A DNA stretch of 64,000 nt from JBCBRD01 sp039819785 (GTDB lineage Bacteria; Pseudomonadota; Alphaproteobacteria; Rhizobiales; Hyphomicrobiaceae), in the NCBI GenBank assembly GCA_039819785.1, contig JBCBRH010000001.1:62001-126000 (forward strand). Direction: 5' to 3'. Positions 46,810 through 55,984 of this stretch are shown here, piece by piece. The notes under the pieces were generated by a model that did no database searches, had not been told where the DNA came from, and worked only from the letters and a program-made list of their open reading frames with translations. The position numbers and the translations under genes are program-made. Position 1 is the first letter of the stretch. Every line of letters starts with the position of its first letter.

Positions 46810-47382
46810 ATGCTAATGCGTAAACCCGGTTGGCGCGAGCTGGACCTGCTGGCCACTATTCCAATCTTCGTGGCCGGTTCAGCGCTACACTTCGCATACG
46901 GCTGGTTGGGGCAGTGGCTTCCTGCGGCCCTCTTTGCGGCGGTAAACGAGTCCGTTTGGGAGCATCTGAAGATTGCCTTCTGGCCGGCGTTGCTTTGGGC
47001 CGTGATCCAAGTACGGCTTGGGCGCCCACCCGAAGACGGTTACTGGGCCGCGCGCAGCTTCGGTCTATTCGCCATGTCGGTTCTCATTATTATTGTCTTC
47101 TACAGCTACACAGCGATCCTGGGTGAAAATCTGCTCCTACTGGACATTGCCACTTTCGCTATAGCCATCCTTGTCGGGCAGACTGTCTCCAATCTCGCTT
47201 TGCGCGCTGTTGGTCGTAGAAAGGTTTTGCCAATGGTGGGGATGACTATGCTGCTTTTGCAGCTTGCAGCTTTTGCGGCATTCACGTTCGCCCCCCCTCA
47301 TTTGATGCTATTTCAAGATGGGCGGAATGGTCTTTATGGCGTGTCGGCCTACGGTGACTCCGATCAGCATCAACCCAAGTGA
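46810..47382 (+). CDS. DUF6512 family membrane protein
   Basis: The 190-aa protein has about six hydrophobic helices and the family block LHFAYGWLGQW, then FAAVNESVWEHLKIAFWP (about residues 27-63). The function is unknown. GGGAG lies about 12 nt before the ATG at 46810. The frame also opens at 46765. Confidence 0.82.
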   Translation: MLMRKPGWRELDLLATIPIFVAGSALHFAYGWLGQWLPAALFAAVNESVWEHLKIAFWPALLWAVIQVRLGRPPEDGYWAARSFGLFAMSVLIIIVFYSYTAILGENLLLLDIATFAIAILVGQTVSNLALRAVGRRKVLPMVGMTMLLLQLAAFAAFTFAPPHLMLFQDGRNGLYGVSAYGDSDQHQPK

Positions 47383-47419
47383 CGCCCCAGACTGCGGTTT
47401 CACTTTTGGATCTGACACG

Positions 47420-47671
47420 TTACTCGGACAGTACCTGTTTCTTTCTCTTGCTGAGCGCTTCGGCCATGTCGGAAAAGCTTTTTTCGATCTCCGCTGCATT
47501 TGACGCTTCAAAGTACTCACCCGACGAGTACGATTGCAGCTGATCTTGGAGTTCCGCTTGATATGGCTCGACCCAGGCTGCATGCGGGCCGCTGATGGTG
47601 CGATCATTTTCAAGAACGTTCCAGTCACCCGACTGGCCAAACCACTGCTGGGCGCTGCCTGCTGCGGCCAT
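47420..47671 (-). CDS. Possible small protein, or tail of a decayed gene
   Basis: The 83-aa frame has protein-like composition (acidic, Ser/Gln-rich) and ends YFEASNAAEIEKSFSDMAEAL, reminiscent of the end of a von Willebrand-type domain in Tad proteins. No Shine-Dalgarno is seen, and an in-frame stop lies just upstream. It may be a gene remnant. Confidence 0.3.
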   Translation of the reverse strand: MAAAGSAQQWFGQSGDWNVLENDRTISGPHAAWVEPYQAELQDQLQSYSSGEYFEASNAAEIEKSFSDMAEALSKRKKQVLSE

Positions 47672-48087
47672 TGGGTCGAGGTTGTGGTGCTGCTTTTCAT
47701 CCTCTCATGCGACGACTGCCTCATCAGGTTGAGCGCACCTTATCTTATTGCGGTTCTGCCATTCCTGGCTGAAGCTAAACCACTCTCGGAAGCTATCAGC
47801 CTTCCAGAGACAGCTTCGATAATTGAGAGGCTATCTGCGCCGCTGCCAGGATTTCCCCTACTGACACCAGTTTCGAAAATTGGTTTTGTCGGAAGGTGCC
47901 ACCAGCCAGTTTAAGGCCATTGATGGCTGGTTGGATGCCAGAAGTCCGCGAACGACTTGATCTCTTTATTCGTTTGCCAGCAGACCGATCACCCTCGATT
48001 GCGTCGGACGAGTTGACGACAATCAATGCATACGAGCGACGATTGGCTTGGAGTGTTGAGCGCTTAGCCAATTCATTGGAGGTGCTT

Positions 48088-48504
48088 ATGGTTGAAAAGG
48101 CACACACCGCGGGATGGTGGCCGGAATTCTATCAGCCGCTACGGTCGGTCAGTCAAAAACTTGCAGATTGGATCGCGCCGCGTTCCGACGCGTCTGCCAA
48201 TTCCGATTGCTACGAGATTAACGTCGAGCTGCCGGGTGTTTCACCTGACGACATCGATATCGCAGTGCATGACAACAGCCTCGTCGTGAAAGGTGAAAAG
48301 CGCTCGGAACGCGTAGAAGACGGTGCGGATTTCTACTTCTCGGAACGTGAATATGGTGCGTTCCATCGCACCTTCCGACTGCCACCTGATGCTGACGCTG
48401 ATGACGTTGATGCGAATTATGCCAATGGCGTGCTCTGCTTGAAGATAGCGAAACGCCAACCTGTTCAGTCGCAGGGCCGGAAAGTCGAAATCCGCACGAG
48501 CTAG
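48088..48504 (+). CDS. Hsp20/alpha-crystallin family small heat-shock protein
   Basis: The 138-aa protein has the alpha-crystallin domain (about residues 33-135: YEINVELPGVSPDDIDI, VVKGEK, FHRTFRLPPDADADDVDANYANGVL). It is an ATP-independent holdase chaperone. GGAGG before 48088 decides the start over the frame from 47896. It lies 66 nt ahead of a universal stress protein gene. Confidence 0.93.
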   Translation: MVEKAHTAGWWPEFYQPLRSVSQKLADWIAPRSDASANSDCYEINVELPGVSPDDIDIAVHDNSLVVKGEKRSERVEDGADFYFSEREYGAFHRTFRLPPDADADDVDANYANGVLCLKIAKRQPVQSQGRKVEIRTS

Positions 48505-48570
48505 GCACGTTTATGGTCCATCACGTGCTTCGAGAATTCTGAACCATCGCGACGCAGGAGAGAAGCGTTC

Positions 48571-49410
48571 ATGTCCTATAGAACAATCCTGTCGTTTCTT
48601 CCGTCGTCGACGAAGGCGCCTGCCATTGCCCAATGCGCGGCTGTGATGGCACAGGCATTTCAGGCTCGATTGGTTGGTCTCTCGATCAACCTTGACTTCG
48701 CAGTTCCACTCGCGCCGGGGGCCGTCATGCCGCCGGAGTATCTTGAGAAGCCCGATGCATTTCATCGCGCCGAGCGAGATGCCATCAAGGCGACCCTCTC
48801 CCATGTCTCAAGAGCGAGAGATGTTGAAAGTGAATTCCGGGTTGCAGTCGATGTCCGAACAATGGTTGCTGATGTCATTACACAACATGCGTTATCGTCG
48901 GACCTCATCGTGATGCCACAAGCGACCGGTGGGGAGTGGGGTCCGTGGGCCGAGTTGCCTGACCGCGTCATTATCAATTGTGGGCGGCCGGTGTTCGTGG
49001 TGCCGGATAAACTCCTCGTTGAGGACGTTCCCAAACGGATCGTTGTGGCTTGGACGGATGGGCCGCAGTCAGCCCGGTCGCTATTCGATGCGATACCGCT
49101 TTGTAGCCAAGCCGAGGTTGTTCAAGTGGTGGGTATTAATGGGACTTCATCGGGGTCGTTCAGTGGGTCACTTGCCATAGATGAGGTGACGCTTTCATTG
49201 GCGCGTCATGGCGTTAACGTCGAGGCCGTGACGGATCGCCGTGAGCACATGAATGTGGGTCATGCGATCCTCGAGCATGCGCGAGAGTTCCATGCCGATG
49301 CTCTGGTGATGGGGTGCTTTGGGCATTCGCGGTTTCGAGAATCAATTCTCGGCGGTGCAAGTTGGACGGTGCTGAACGAGGCGACGTTGCCGGTTTTAAC
49401 GTCACACTAA
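48571..49410 (+). CDS. Universal stress protein
   Basis: The 279-aa protein has two tandem Usp folds. The second carries the ATP-loop GCFGHSRFRESILGGAS (about residues 255-271); the first is degenerate. GGAGAG precedes the ATG. With Hsp20 it forms a likely stress pair. Confidence 0.93.
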   Translation: MSYRTILSFLPSSTKAPAIAQCAAVMAQAFQARLVGLSINLDFAVPLAPGAVMPPEYLEKPDAFHRAERDAIKATLSHVSRARDVESEFRVAVDVRTMVADVITQHALSSDLIVMPQATGGEWGPWAELPDRVIINCGRPVFVVPDKLLVEDVPKRIVVAWTDGPQSARSLFDAIPLCSQAEVVQVVGINGTSSGSFSGSLAIDEVTLSLARHGVNVEAVTDRREHMNVGHAILEHAREFHADALVMGCFGHSRFRESILGGASWTVLNEATLPVLTSH

Positions 49411-49904
49411 CGGCGGAAAACCGTGAGCTTGGCTCGCCGATATTTCTGGACCACCTCGCGCGATCTTCCAATGTGAAACCTTGGCGTGTGAAGTGACGAT
49501 AGCCCGGCTGGGCACTGGCGCCCAGGGCGCCGAGACGAAGCTAGCTATGCGGACGCTTCGTACTGTGGGCAGAGCCGAGAGCCGACGCGCACAACCGATC
49601 GACCAATCCCACTGCCTTCCATGAGCCATCCAGTAGGAACCCGCTGTAAGGGTCCGTCCAACCTCATAGAGTGCAACATCTCGGATGGCGGTTGCCCTGG
49701 TTGCCCTGGGCGACAGATGAAAACGGGGATCTGAGCCGGGACTTGAAGCGGCCAGACGGTCTCACGCGGTCATCGACAAGAAATGCATTCGAAGGCCTTA
49801 GGAAGCGAAATCCTATCTGAGGACGCGGGGCCGATCCACGGATTGCTGCGAATCAGTCATGCTCACTATCCGGACGGGTAGACTGTTTTCTGAGCGGGCA
49901 CTGA
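49411..49904. other. Intergenic region, no gene seen
   Basis: This 494-bp gap holds a palindromic GGCGCCCAGGGCGCC near 49516-49530 and a short direct repeat GGTTGCCCT near 49689-49706. No supported gene is seen. Confidence 0.4.
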
Positions 49905-50915
49905 ATGACGGCGAACCAAAACATAACGCGACTGGGTGCTGTACTGACCTGCGTTACATTGGTCGCAGCCACAATTGTGCTTGTCGCAACCGATCCTTCC
50001 ACAGACGATGCCAATTCTCTGGTTGGTGTTACTGATCCACTTCCACGATCTTCGATCCCAGCTCCAACTCTGTTGCCAACTCTACGCCTTGAGCAGGACA
50101 TGCTGTCATCTCGCCTGACCTTTATGCGACCGGAGATTGGTGACCTCGAATGGCAGCATCCGACCGTCGAGGTGGCTGCCACGCCCGAGTCGTGGTCCGT
50201 CGAGGTCAAGAAGCTGGAACGTGCCGCTCCTCGTGTTCGTTCAAAAAGATCGAAAAAAGCAGGCAGGAGGGGGCTTACCCTCGAGCAGCGCCTTGCAGAG
50301 ATCTCGCCGTCTGCTCTTGGACGCATCACTTCAAAGTTCGAATCTGTCGGTGCGGTGTGGCCTCCATCCGAAATTGCGTTCATAGCGATAAAGGATCAGA
50401 AAGCTCTCGAAGTCCATGCTAGAGCGAAAGATGGCGGATGGACCTACATACACCGCTACAAGGTGTTGGCGGCCAGCGGAACCAGCGGACCAAAATTGCT
50501 CCGGGGAGACAAGCAGGTTCCCGAGGGCGTTTATCGGATCTCTTACCTCAACCCCAACAGCGCTTATCATGTCTCCTTGCGCGTTAATTACCCCAATGCC
50601 TTCGACCGAAAGATGGCGCAAAGAGACGGCCGCAAGGACCTCGGCGGCGATATCATGATCCATGGAAAAAATGTATCGGCAGGCTGTCTGGCGGTCGGCG
50701 ATCGAGCTGCCGAAGAGCTTTTTGTTCTGGCAGCGGAAGTTGGGAAGCGGAATATTCAGGTGGTCATCGCACCGACCGACTTTAGGGCGAACGAAATGGT
50801 CTCAGTACAAAATTCACCAAAATGGACGGCTGGTCTCTATACGGAGATTGCAAGTGCCATGTCGCAGTTCGAAGCACCTCCGGCGCCCAGCCTCCTGACC
50901 TTGCTAGGTCTGTGA
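49905..50915 (+). CDS. YafK-like L,D-transpeptidase family protein
   Basis: The 336-aa protein has an N-terminal membrane anchor or signal (about residues 9-29), a Pro/Arg-rich linker and a YkuD/YafK-type catalytic domain (about 155-290) with H253 in MIHGKN and Cys261 in SAGCLAVGD, the catalytic pair. It is a periplasmic enzyme that crosslinks or edits peptidoglycan or cleaves lipoprotein links. The start has only a weak ribosome site. Confidence 0.88.
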   Translation: MTANQNITRLGAVLTCVTLVAATIVLVATDPSTDDANSLVGVTDPLPRSSIPAPTLLPTLRLEQDMLSSRLTFMRPEIGDLEWQHPTVEVAATPESWSVEVKKLERAAPRVRSKRSKKAGRRGLTLEQRLAEISPSALGRITSKFESVGAVWPPSEIAFIAIKDQKALEVHARAKDGGWTYIHRYKVLAASGTSGPKLLRGDKQVPEGVYRISYLNPNSAYHVSLRVNYPNAFDRKMAQRDGRKDLGGDIMIHGKNVSAGCLAVGDRAAEELFVLAAEVGKRNIQVVIAPTDFRANEMVSVQNSPKWTAGLYTEIASAMSQFEAPPAPSLLTLLGL

Positions 50916-51492
50916 GTCGCCGCAAATTTGCGCGTTGGAAATTTGGCGGGTGAGGGGCCCCACGGATCAATCGAATGTCCCATCGTATATGGCTCATTCC
51001 ATCAAATTCTTGATCATATTCGTGTCTGGAAACACTGGCCCTGATCCGCTTCTCAATGCGCCCTAGCAGGTTGTCAGAAGGGCAGATTAACGCGATCCTG
51101 AAGGCGCGGGCGGCTGGCATGATAGCGAAGCCATGCTCTGCATGGACGCAAGCCGATGCAGATTGCACACCGAACGCGTTTGCAACCCGGTCCAATGAGG
51201 AGCAAGAGCCCAACAGTCTTTGGCTACAGTGCCGGACAACGAGGGGGTAGGGTCAATGGGAGAGGATCAAACGGAAGACAATCAAGAAACGGGCCTTGGC
51301 ACACGAGCGCTTAGCCGATTTAATAAGATTGATTAAAGCTTGAAATTCTCGAGCAAACAAAGCGCGCTCGTGTATCAAGAAACGATGGTGACGGACAACC
51401 ATGGCCACGTTTCATGCTCTTTGACTGAGAAGGCGCCGCATTCTCGTGTCCGGCCCGCTTGAGGTTTGGGCGGCTCAAGTTCTTAAACATGG
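50916..51492. other. Intergenic region with transposase scar
   Basis: This 577-bp gap contains only the IS3 OrfA-like scrap at 51056-51120. A run of AT-rich sequence near 51300-51370 may hold the ppk2 promoter. Confidence 0.4.
51056..51120 (+). pseudogene. IS3-family transposase OrfA remnant
   Basis: The frame starts MRPSRLSEGQINAILKARAAG, close to the N-terminus of IS3 OrfA proteins (RxSEEQIxxILKExEAG). The similarity stops after about 20 residues, with no helix-turn-helix completion, no OrfB and no inverted repeats seen. It is probably a scar. Confidence 0.45.
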
Positions 51493-52363
51493 ATGGATTT
51501 GACGATGACTTCAGAAAAAGCTGTCGGTCCGCCCAGGCTCATCGATGTGGATCTGAGTCTCAAACTCTCGACCAAGACGTACGAGAAAAAGCTCGCAGCC
51601 CTTCAGCACAAACTCATGCAGATCCAGCAGGCATATCTTTTTCAAGGCCGCTCGGCTGCGATCGTCTTCGAGGGTTGGGACGCCGCTGGAAAAGGCGGGA
51701 CGATACGGCGAATGTCGGCAGCGCTTGATCCGCGCAGTTTCAAAGTCTGGCCGATTGGCGCGCCGCGGCCCTACTATCGCGACAGACACTTCCTTTTATC
51801 GCGACAGACACTTCCTTTTGAGGTTTATGGAGCGATTGCCACCGCGTGGCGCGATCACCGCCTTCGATCGTTCATGGTACGGGCGCGTTCTTGTCGAGCG
51901 GGTGGAGGAGCTGGCACGCGAAGAGCGCTGGAGAGCTGCCTATCGCGAAATTGTTGATTTCGAGCGACTGATCATCGACGACGGCGCACGGCTTGTAAAA
52001 CTGTTCTTCCATATTTCGCAGGAAGAGCAACTGAAACGGTTTGAAGACCGGCTCAAGAACCCGCTTAAGAGATGGAAATTGACCTATGAAGATTTCCGAA
52101 ATCGAGGCAAGTGGGATCAGTATTCTGAAGCGATTGATGAGATGTTTGAGAAGACGTCGACCGACGCCGCGCCGTGGACCGTAATCGAAGCCAATAACAA
52201 AAAGTACGGGAGGATTTCAGCCATGCAGACTGTGGTCGACTGCCTGGTTAAAGACGTTGACCTCTCGCCGCCACAGGTTGACCCCGAGGTGTTAGCGGCC
52301 GCTCGGAAACAACTGGGCATAAGCTCCGAGCTTGTCGATGGGCTCGCCGGTCGGACCGAATAG
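51493..52363 (+). pseudogene. ppk2: Polyphosphate kinase 2 (PPK2) broken by a 22-bp tandem duplication
   Basis: The N-terminal frame (from 51493) has Walker A (FEGWDAAGKGGT) and runs to PYYRDRHFLL. The rest continues in another frame with Walker B (FDRSWYGRV), then the lid region (EEQLKRFEDRLKNPLKRW) and a normal C-terminus ending at 52363. The break is an exact 22-bp tandem duplication (51776-51797 and 51798-51819). Deleting one copy restores an uninterrupted PPK2 of about 280 aa reading HFLLRFMERLPPRGAITAFDRS. Intact PPK2 transfers phosphate between polyphosphate and nucleotides. Confidence 0.9.
51776..51819 (+). repeat. 22-bp perfect tandem duplication inside ppk2
   Basis: The unit starting ATCGCGACAGACACTTCC is present twice head to tail (51776-51797, 51798-51819). 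Its length is 21+1, so it shifts the reading frame. Confidence 0.95.
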
Positions 52364-52537
52364 AAGTGTTCCGGCCTATTTGCTAGGGGCCACTTCGACG
52401 GAGAATTCCTCGCGATGGCGGGCGCATGTTTCGCGCTTGATCTGGGCAGGTGTAATTGTGCTAGCGCAGCCAATGGGTGGTGTCGACGCTGGTCCCCGCC
52501 CCCTTAGCATCACGCTCTCAGAAACGGGGACTGCGAA

Positions 52538-52897
52538 ATGGCTACAACGCAGATCATGTACATCGAACAGAAAGACGGCATCACTGGTCCAGGCCGAGTG
52601 GGTCGTATCGCGTTGTCAAAAACTGGGAAAACGCTGGTATACGGGGACAGGAAGTTCCAGTCATTAAAAGGCGAAGGTTATAAGGCCAACTACTTTGACC
52701 TTGAAAGCGGCGATCACTTCTGGATTTCGGGTTGTCGGAAAGATGGCAACGACTCACTATATCCTGGGACTATCGATATTGATGAAGACGTTCGAGAAGA
52801 GTACTGGCGAGAGACTCGACAATTGCCCGAGCGAATAAATGATCGAACGTACCGATCATTTGGCAAGCACAGCATGGGCGGACGCCGAACAAAGTGA
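52538..52897 (+). CDS. Small conserved protein of unknown function
   Basis: The 119-aa soluble protein is of a widespread small family (MYIEQKDG, ARIGR-like GRVGRIALSKTGKTLVYG, GYKANYFDLESGDHFWISG, IDEDVREEYW), often misnamed 1-deoxyxylulose-5-phosphate synthase in databases; it has nothing of that enzyme. GGGGAC precedes the ATG. A second ATG lies at 52556. Confidence 0.8.
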   Translation: MATTQIMYIEQKDGITGPGRVGRIALSKTGKTLVYGDRKFQSLKGEGYKANYFDLESGDHFWISGCRKDGNDSLYPGTIDIDEDVREEYWRETRQLPERINDRTYRSFGKHSMGGRRTK

Positions 52898-53285
52898 CTT
52901 CCAAATCCGGGCTATCGCTTCAGCACTTCCACTCTCGCGTGATGCACCCTCACGGCATACCTTTTCGTTGACCCGCTGCAACACGTGAAAAACGTGCCCG
53001 TTAAGAGTGTGCCGGTTTCCATGCAGCCCGAACAGCAGGTTCCAGGCACTCGCCCCCTCGCGTCATCAACACCCCGGCAATGCCCCCGGTTTCGTCTACA
53101 CCCGCGACATCCGCAATGTTGCCCGTGCGAACGACGGAGGGCTTAGCCGTCCGAGAGCCTGTGATTTGAATCAACCGGTCATGTTCCTGCTGGAACATAG
53201 TTTGGCTTGAGCAAATGCGACGTTCCCATCACCGCGGCACTGAAGCCCGGGACCACGCATCCAAATGAAATAGAGAGATCAGATC
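52898..53285. other. Intergenic region, no gene seen
   Basis: This 388-bp gap has no supported ORF or RNA gene. It likely holds the promoter of the small secreted-protein gene that follows. Confidence 0.4.
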
Positions 53286-53423
53286 ATGACACGTTCGAAA
53301 ACTGCCACTGCCGCATTCGTTGCACTCGCCGTGATGTCCTTTAGCGCATTGTCGGCTCAAGCCTCGCCGATGAGCGGTTGGGGTGGGACGGGCGTCTCCG
53401 CTGATACGTTCAAAGGCGACTAA
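53286..53423 (+). CDS. Small secreted protein (45 aa)
   Basis: ATG at 53286 runs to TAA at 53423. The first 26 residues form a clear signal peptide (basic start MTRSK, hydrophobic core, SALSAQA cleavage), leaving a mature peptide of about 19 residues, rich in Gly, Ser and Thr. GAGAG lies ahead of the start. The function is unknown, and it may be cotranscribed with the next gene. Confidence 0.6.
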   Translation: MTRSKTATAAFVALAVMSFSALSAQASPMSGWGGTGVSADTFKGD

Positions 53424-53531
53424 CAATTCCACCCTATCAATTCGGCAGGTGGTGCCAGGGCTATCGCTCGCTCACCACTTGCCGACCAAACACGTCTTAG
53501 ACGTACTTCACCTTGGGGGGGCCTCAATACC

Positions 53532-53933
53532 ATGCGCATGCAAAACATCTTTACGTCGGCTATCGTCTCGTTGATTGGGCTCGCTGCAATCTCCACCGGC
53601 GCGCACGCGGGCTTTTGCAGCAGTTACGAACAGACATCGTCTAACGCAGGTCATTGTCCCACGTGCCAGCTTAATGTGAAGTCGTGGCCACGCGAACAAG
53701 CGTACACGGTTTTCGCCAGTAACGGGTGGCAGGCCGAGCTCAATTATGCCGGAGGTGACAGCTCGGTCGCGTTTGGCGGTGGCACCTGGCGACAGGGGCT
53801 TGGACACGCGTATGCCGGTAAGAGCTTTGACATTGACCTGAGCCAGCAGGGCCGGACGCTTTCGATGATCATGTCGACAATGATGAATGGCCAGCGTCAG
53901 GTGATCCGCGCAACGTTCCGATGCACGGGCTAA
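53532..53933 (+). CDS. Secreted protein of unknown function
   Basis: The 133-aa protein has a signal peptide (about residues 1-26, ending AHA) and four cysteines in the mature part (FCSS, HCPTC, FRCTG), suggesting disulfides. It has no recognised domain. It lies 109 nt after another small signal-peptide ORF. Confidence 0.7.
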   Translation: MRMQNIFTSAIVSLIGLAAISTGAHAGFCSSYEQTSSNAGHCPTCQLNVKSWPREQAYTVFASNGWQAELNYAGGDSSVAFGGGTWRQGLGHAYAGKSFDIDLSQQGRTLSMIMSTMMNGQRQVIRATFRCTG

Positions 53934-53940
53934 CCACGAT

Positions 53941-54130
53941 GGCTGCATTCGGTGAAATGGCGCTGCTCACAGTCAGCACAAGAAGCGCCACGACCACTGC
54001 AGTGAGTTCAGCGGATCTGTTCGTGCTTGAAGTGCACGACTTTCTGAGACTGCTTGATCGGCAGCTTGGTGTGAAAAAAGTGGTCGAGGAGGTCGCAGAT
54101 AAACGCCGAATAACCTGCCTGAAAACCTGA
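53941..54130 (+). pseudogene. Cyclic-nucleotide-binding domain fragment
   Basis: The frame reads FGEMALLTVSTRSATTTAVSSADLFVLEVHDFLRLL, the second half of a cNMP-binding domain (FGEMALL, PRSATVRA, LLVL). The first half of the domain, the start codon context and any effector part are missing. It is probably a truncated relic. Confidence 0.6.
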
Positions 54131-54496
54131 CAGCCGTTGGAGTCTACTCGAGTAAACGCAATTGGTTCAGCTCGTTGAGCAAAATAGGACCCGTTTCAGA
54201 CTTCGTGGGTTGAGCGGACTGGTCCCTGGCATTGGACCCACCTCACGTGATGCGTTTTCCGCACTTTGATGAGCAGCTGTCTGGCCACTTTGTCACCAAC
54301 ACGGCCAGATTGACCATCCCTACGATGTCGGTTTTCTCCGGATCGCGCCGATTGTTTCTCGCGTCGCGGAGACCTCACAAGCCGCATACGGCTGCTAAGG
54401 CGTGAGCCGACCATGCATGGCATCTGCCCAGGTTCGTCGTTGAATAAGCTCCGGCAGTATCCATGTGGCTGGAGACGTCTATTGGACGAGATGACT
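54131..54496. other. Intergenic region, no gene seen
   Basis: This 366-bp gap lies between the cNMP fragment and the convergent membrane-protein gene. No supported feature is seen. Confidence 0.4.
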
Positions 54497-55063
54497 TCAA
54501 TTGGTGCGTTTCGAGCCGACCGCGCCTTTCGCTTTTCTGCCTCGAATGTTTTCACTATCGCGAAGGATGCTGGCCAGCGCTGCAAGATCGATATGACGGC
54601 TTTGGTCGTCCACCAGTAGCGGCAGCCACCAGCCTTCCACTTTGATCGTGTGGAAGGGAGTGTTCACCGACACCTGCCCCGGGATAAAAAGGCGGCCGCC
54701 ATACGCGCGGCTTGAGCGGAAGGCCGTGACGGGTATTGCTCTTGCACTTTGCTGTAAGAGACCTTGCGTGTGAACAATAACCGTATCGTTGTCGCGTGCC
54801 AGGCGAGCGACGTAAATCGATTGGTAGCACCAAAGCCCAACAGTGCAGAGCAGACTGACGACCCCGACAAGAGTTGCGAGCATGATCCGCATACTCAGTG
54901 GTTCGAGATTTCCGTCAGCGTCAGGAAGTGATGTGAGAAGCCAGGGCGTGTAGAAAAGGCCAACAGCGCCGCCGGTCATGAGTGGTAGCGTTAGCAACCG
55001 TAACTTTGTCGATTGCCATCCCGCCTCTACGATTTGGTGTGGCATCCTTTTTCGCGAACTCAT
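54497..55063 (-). CDS. Two-helix membrane protein, bacterial PH-domain-like
   Basis: The 188-aa protein has two hydrophobic helices (about residues 23-45 and 60-82) and then a beta-rich cytosolic part (VIVHTQGLLQQSARAIPVTAFRSSRAYGG) that looks like a bacterial PH-type fold. A basic C-terminus follows. No sequence family is recognised for certain and no good ribosome site is seen. Confidence 0.6.
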   Translation of the reverse strand: MSSRKRMPHQIVEAGWQSTKLRLLTLPLMTGGAVGLFYTPWLLTSLPDADGNLEPLSMRIMLATLVGVVSLLCTVGLWCYQSIYVARLARDNDTVIVHTQGLLQQSARAIPVTAFRSSRAYGGRLFIPGQVSVNTPFHTIKVEGWWLPLLVDDQSRHIDLAALASILRDSENIRGRKAKGAVGSKRTN

Positions 55064-55677
55064 GGAATATGACCGACTGCAATTTTCTAGGCTCTGACTC
55101 GCCTGGTCTCATAAACAACAACCAGAAGCCAAACGGCTAAGTGATTTGGATAGAGCCCTTCTGGAAGAAACACCGTACTAACGATTTTGCCATCGGTCGG
55201 CGTCTATGCCCGGGTTGCTTAACGGTCTCGGTCTCGGCTTTGCTCACAGGGCCGCCGCTATTGTTGGGCTTGTCATACGATCCGCATCACGATGATCATC
55301 GGAGTCTCGGCACCCACTGACATCGCTAGAAGCTACGCCTGCATCGCCCCTCGGCAGTAAATCGCCGTGGTTTGTGACCACCTGACACGGCGCGCGACCG
55401 CGCCCCTTGAGGCAGTCACAGTCTGGGTCGATGATGAACCGCGGACAGGCGATTCTCTCGATCAAGTAAACAGTGGGAAATACTTCCACACACCCAACTC
55501 ATCCAAGGCAGACCTGCTTATGGTCTCCGGCGATGGTGGCTGGTAGGTGGGCGCTAAAGGGCGTGGTTGGGTTCGCCCCCTGGACAGCGCGCATTTTTGT
55601 GGGTCGCAGATTTGGATCGCTCAGCGGTGCGTCTTCACTGAGATAGTTTTGAAACCATTGTTTTTTATGGCAGAATT
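55064..55677. other. Intergenic region, no gene seen
   Basis: This 614-bp gap upstream of the tRNA gene (on its 3' side) has no ORF with plausible composition. It could be old island DNA at a tRNA end; no attachment repeat was found. Confidence 0.35.
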
Positions 55678-55753
55678 TGGTGGGCCCGCCAGGACTTGAA
55701 CCTGGAACCGGACGGTTATGAGCCGTCAGCTCTAACCATTGAGCTACGGGCCC
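55678..55753 (-). tRNA. tRNA with CAU anticodon (tRNA-Ile2 or tRNA-Met)
   Basis: The 76-nt cloverleaf has the 7-bp acceptor stem GGGCCCG/CGGGCCC, D-arm AGCTCAATGGTTAGAGCT, anticodon loop CTCATAA (anticodon at 55718-55720), TTCAAGT T-loop and an encoded CCA (55678-55680). The short D-loop ATGGTTAGAGC resembles ileX-type tRNA-Ile whose CAU becomes lysidine-modified; elongator Met cannot be ruled out. Confidence 0.93.
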
Positions 55754-55984
55754 CACCTTGGGAGATACCACACCAGACTGAAGCTCGGTCTTACCCCCAG
55801 AGCAGCAAACTAGGAATTGCTGGCGCGATGGGCAAGGCTAGTGGCAGCTTTGTACACGCGGCCTTTGAACTTGGGACTCTGCTCCTGCTCTTGAGTGGCG
55901 TTTGTGGGTTGATCTCACAAGAGTTTTTTTGGGGCTTGTATCCACGTCCACCTGGGTGCACACCTGAGCGCAAACGTTAGCGGT

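Noticed and set aside
47308..47724. 138-codon - strand frame
   Set aside because: Low-complexity start and no domain; the overlapping 83-codon frame is more protein-like, and even that is doubtful.
49402..49629. 75-codon - strand frame after the Usp gene
   Set aside because: No ribosome site and no family resemblance; treated as non-coding.
53941..54130. Functional Crp-like regulator
   Set aside because: Only the second half of a cNMP-binding domain is present, with no helix-turn-helix and no good start; reported as a fragment.
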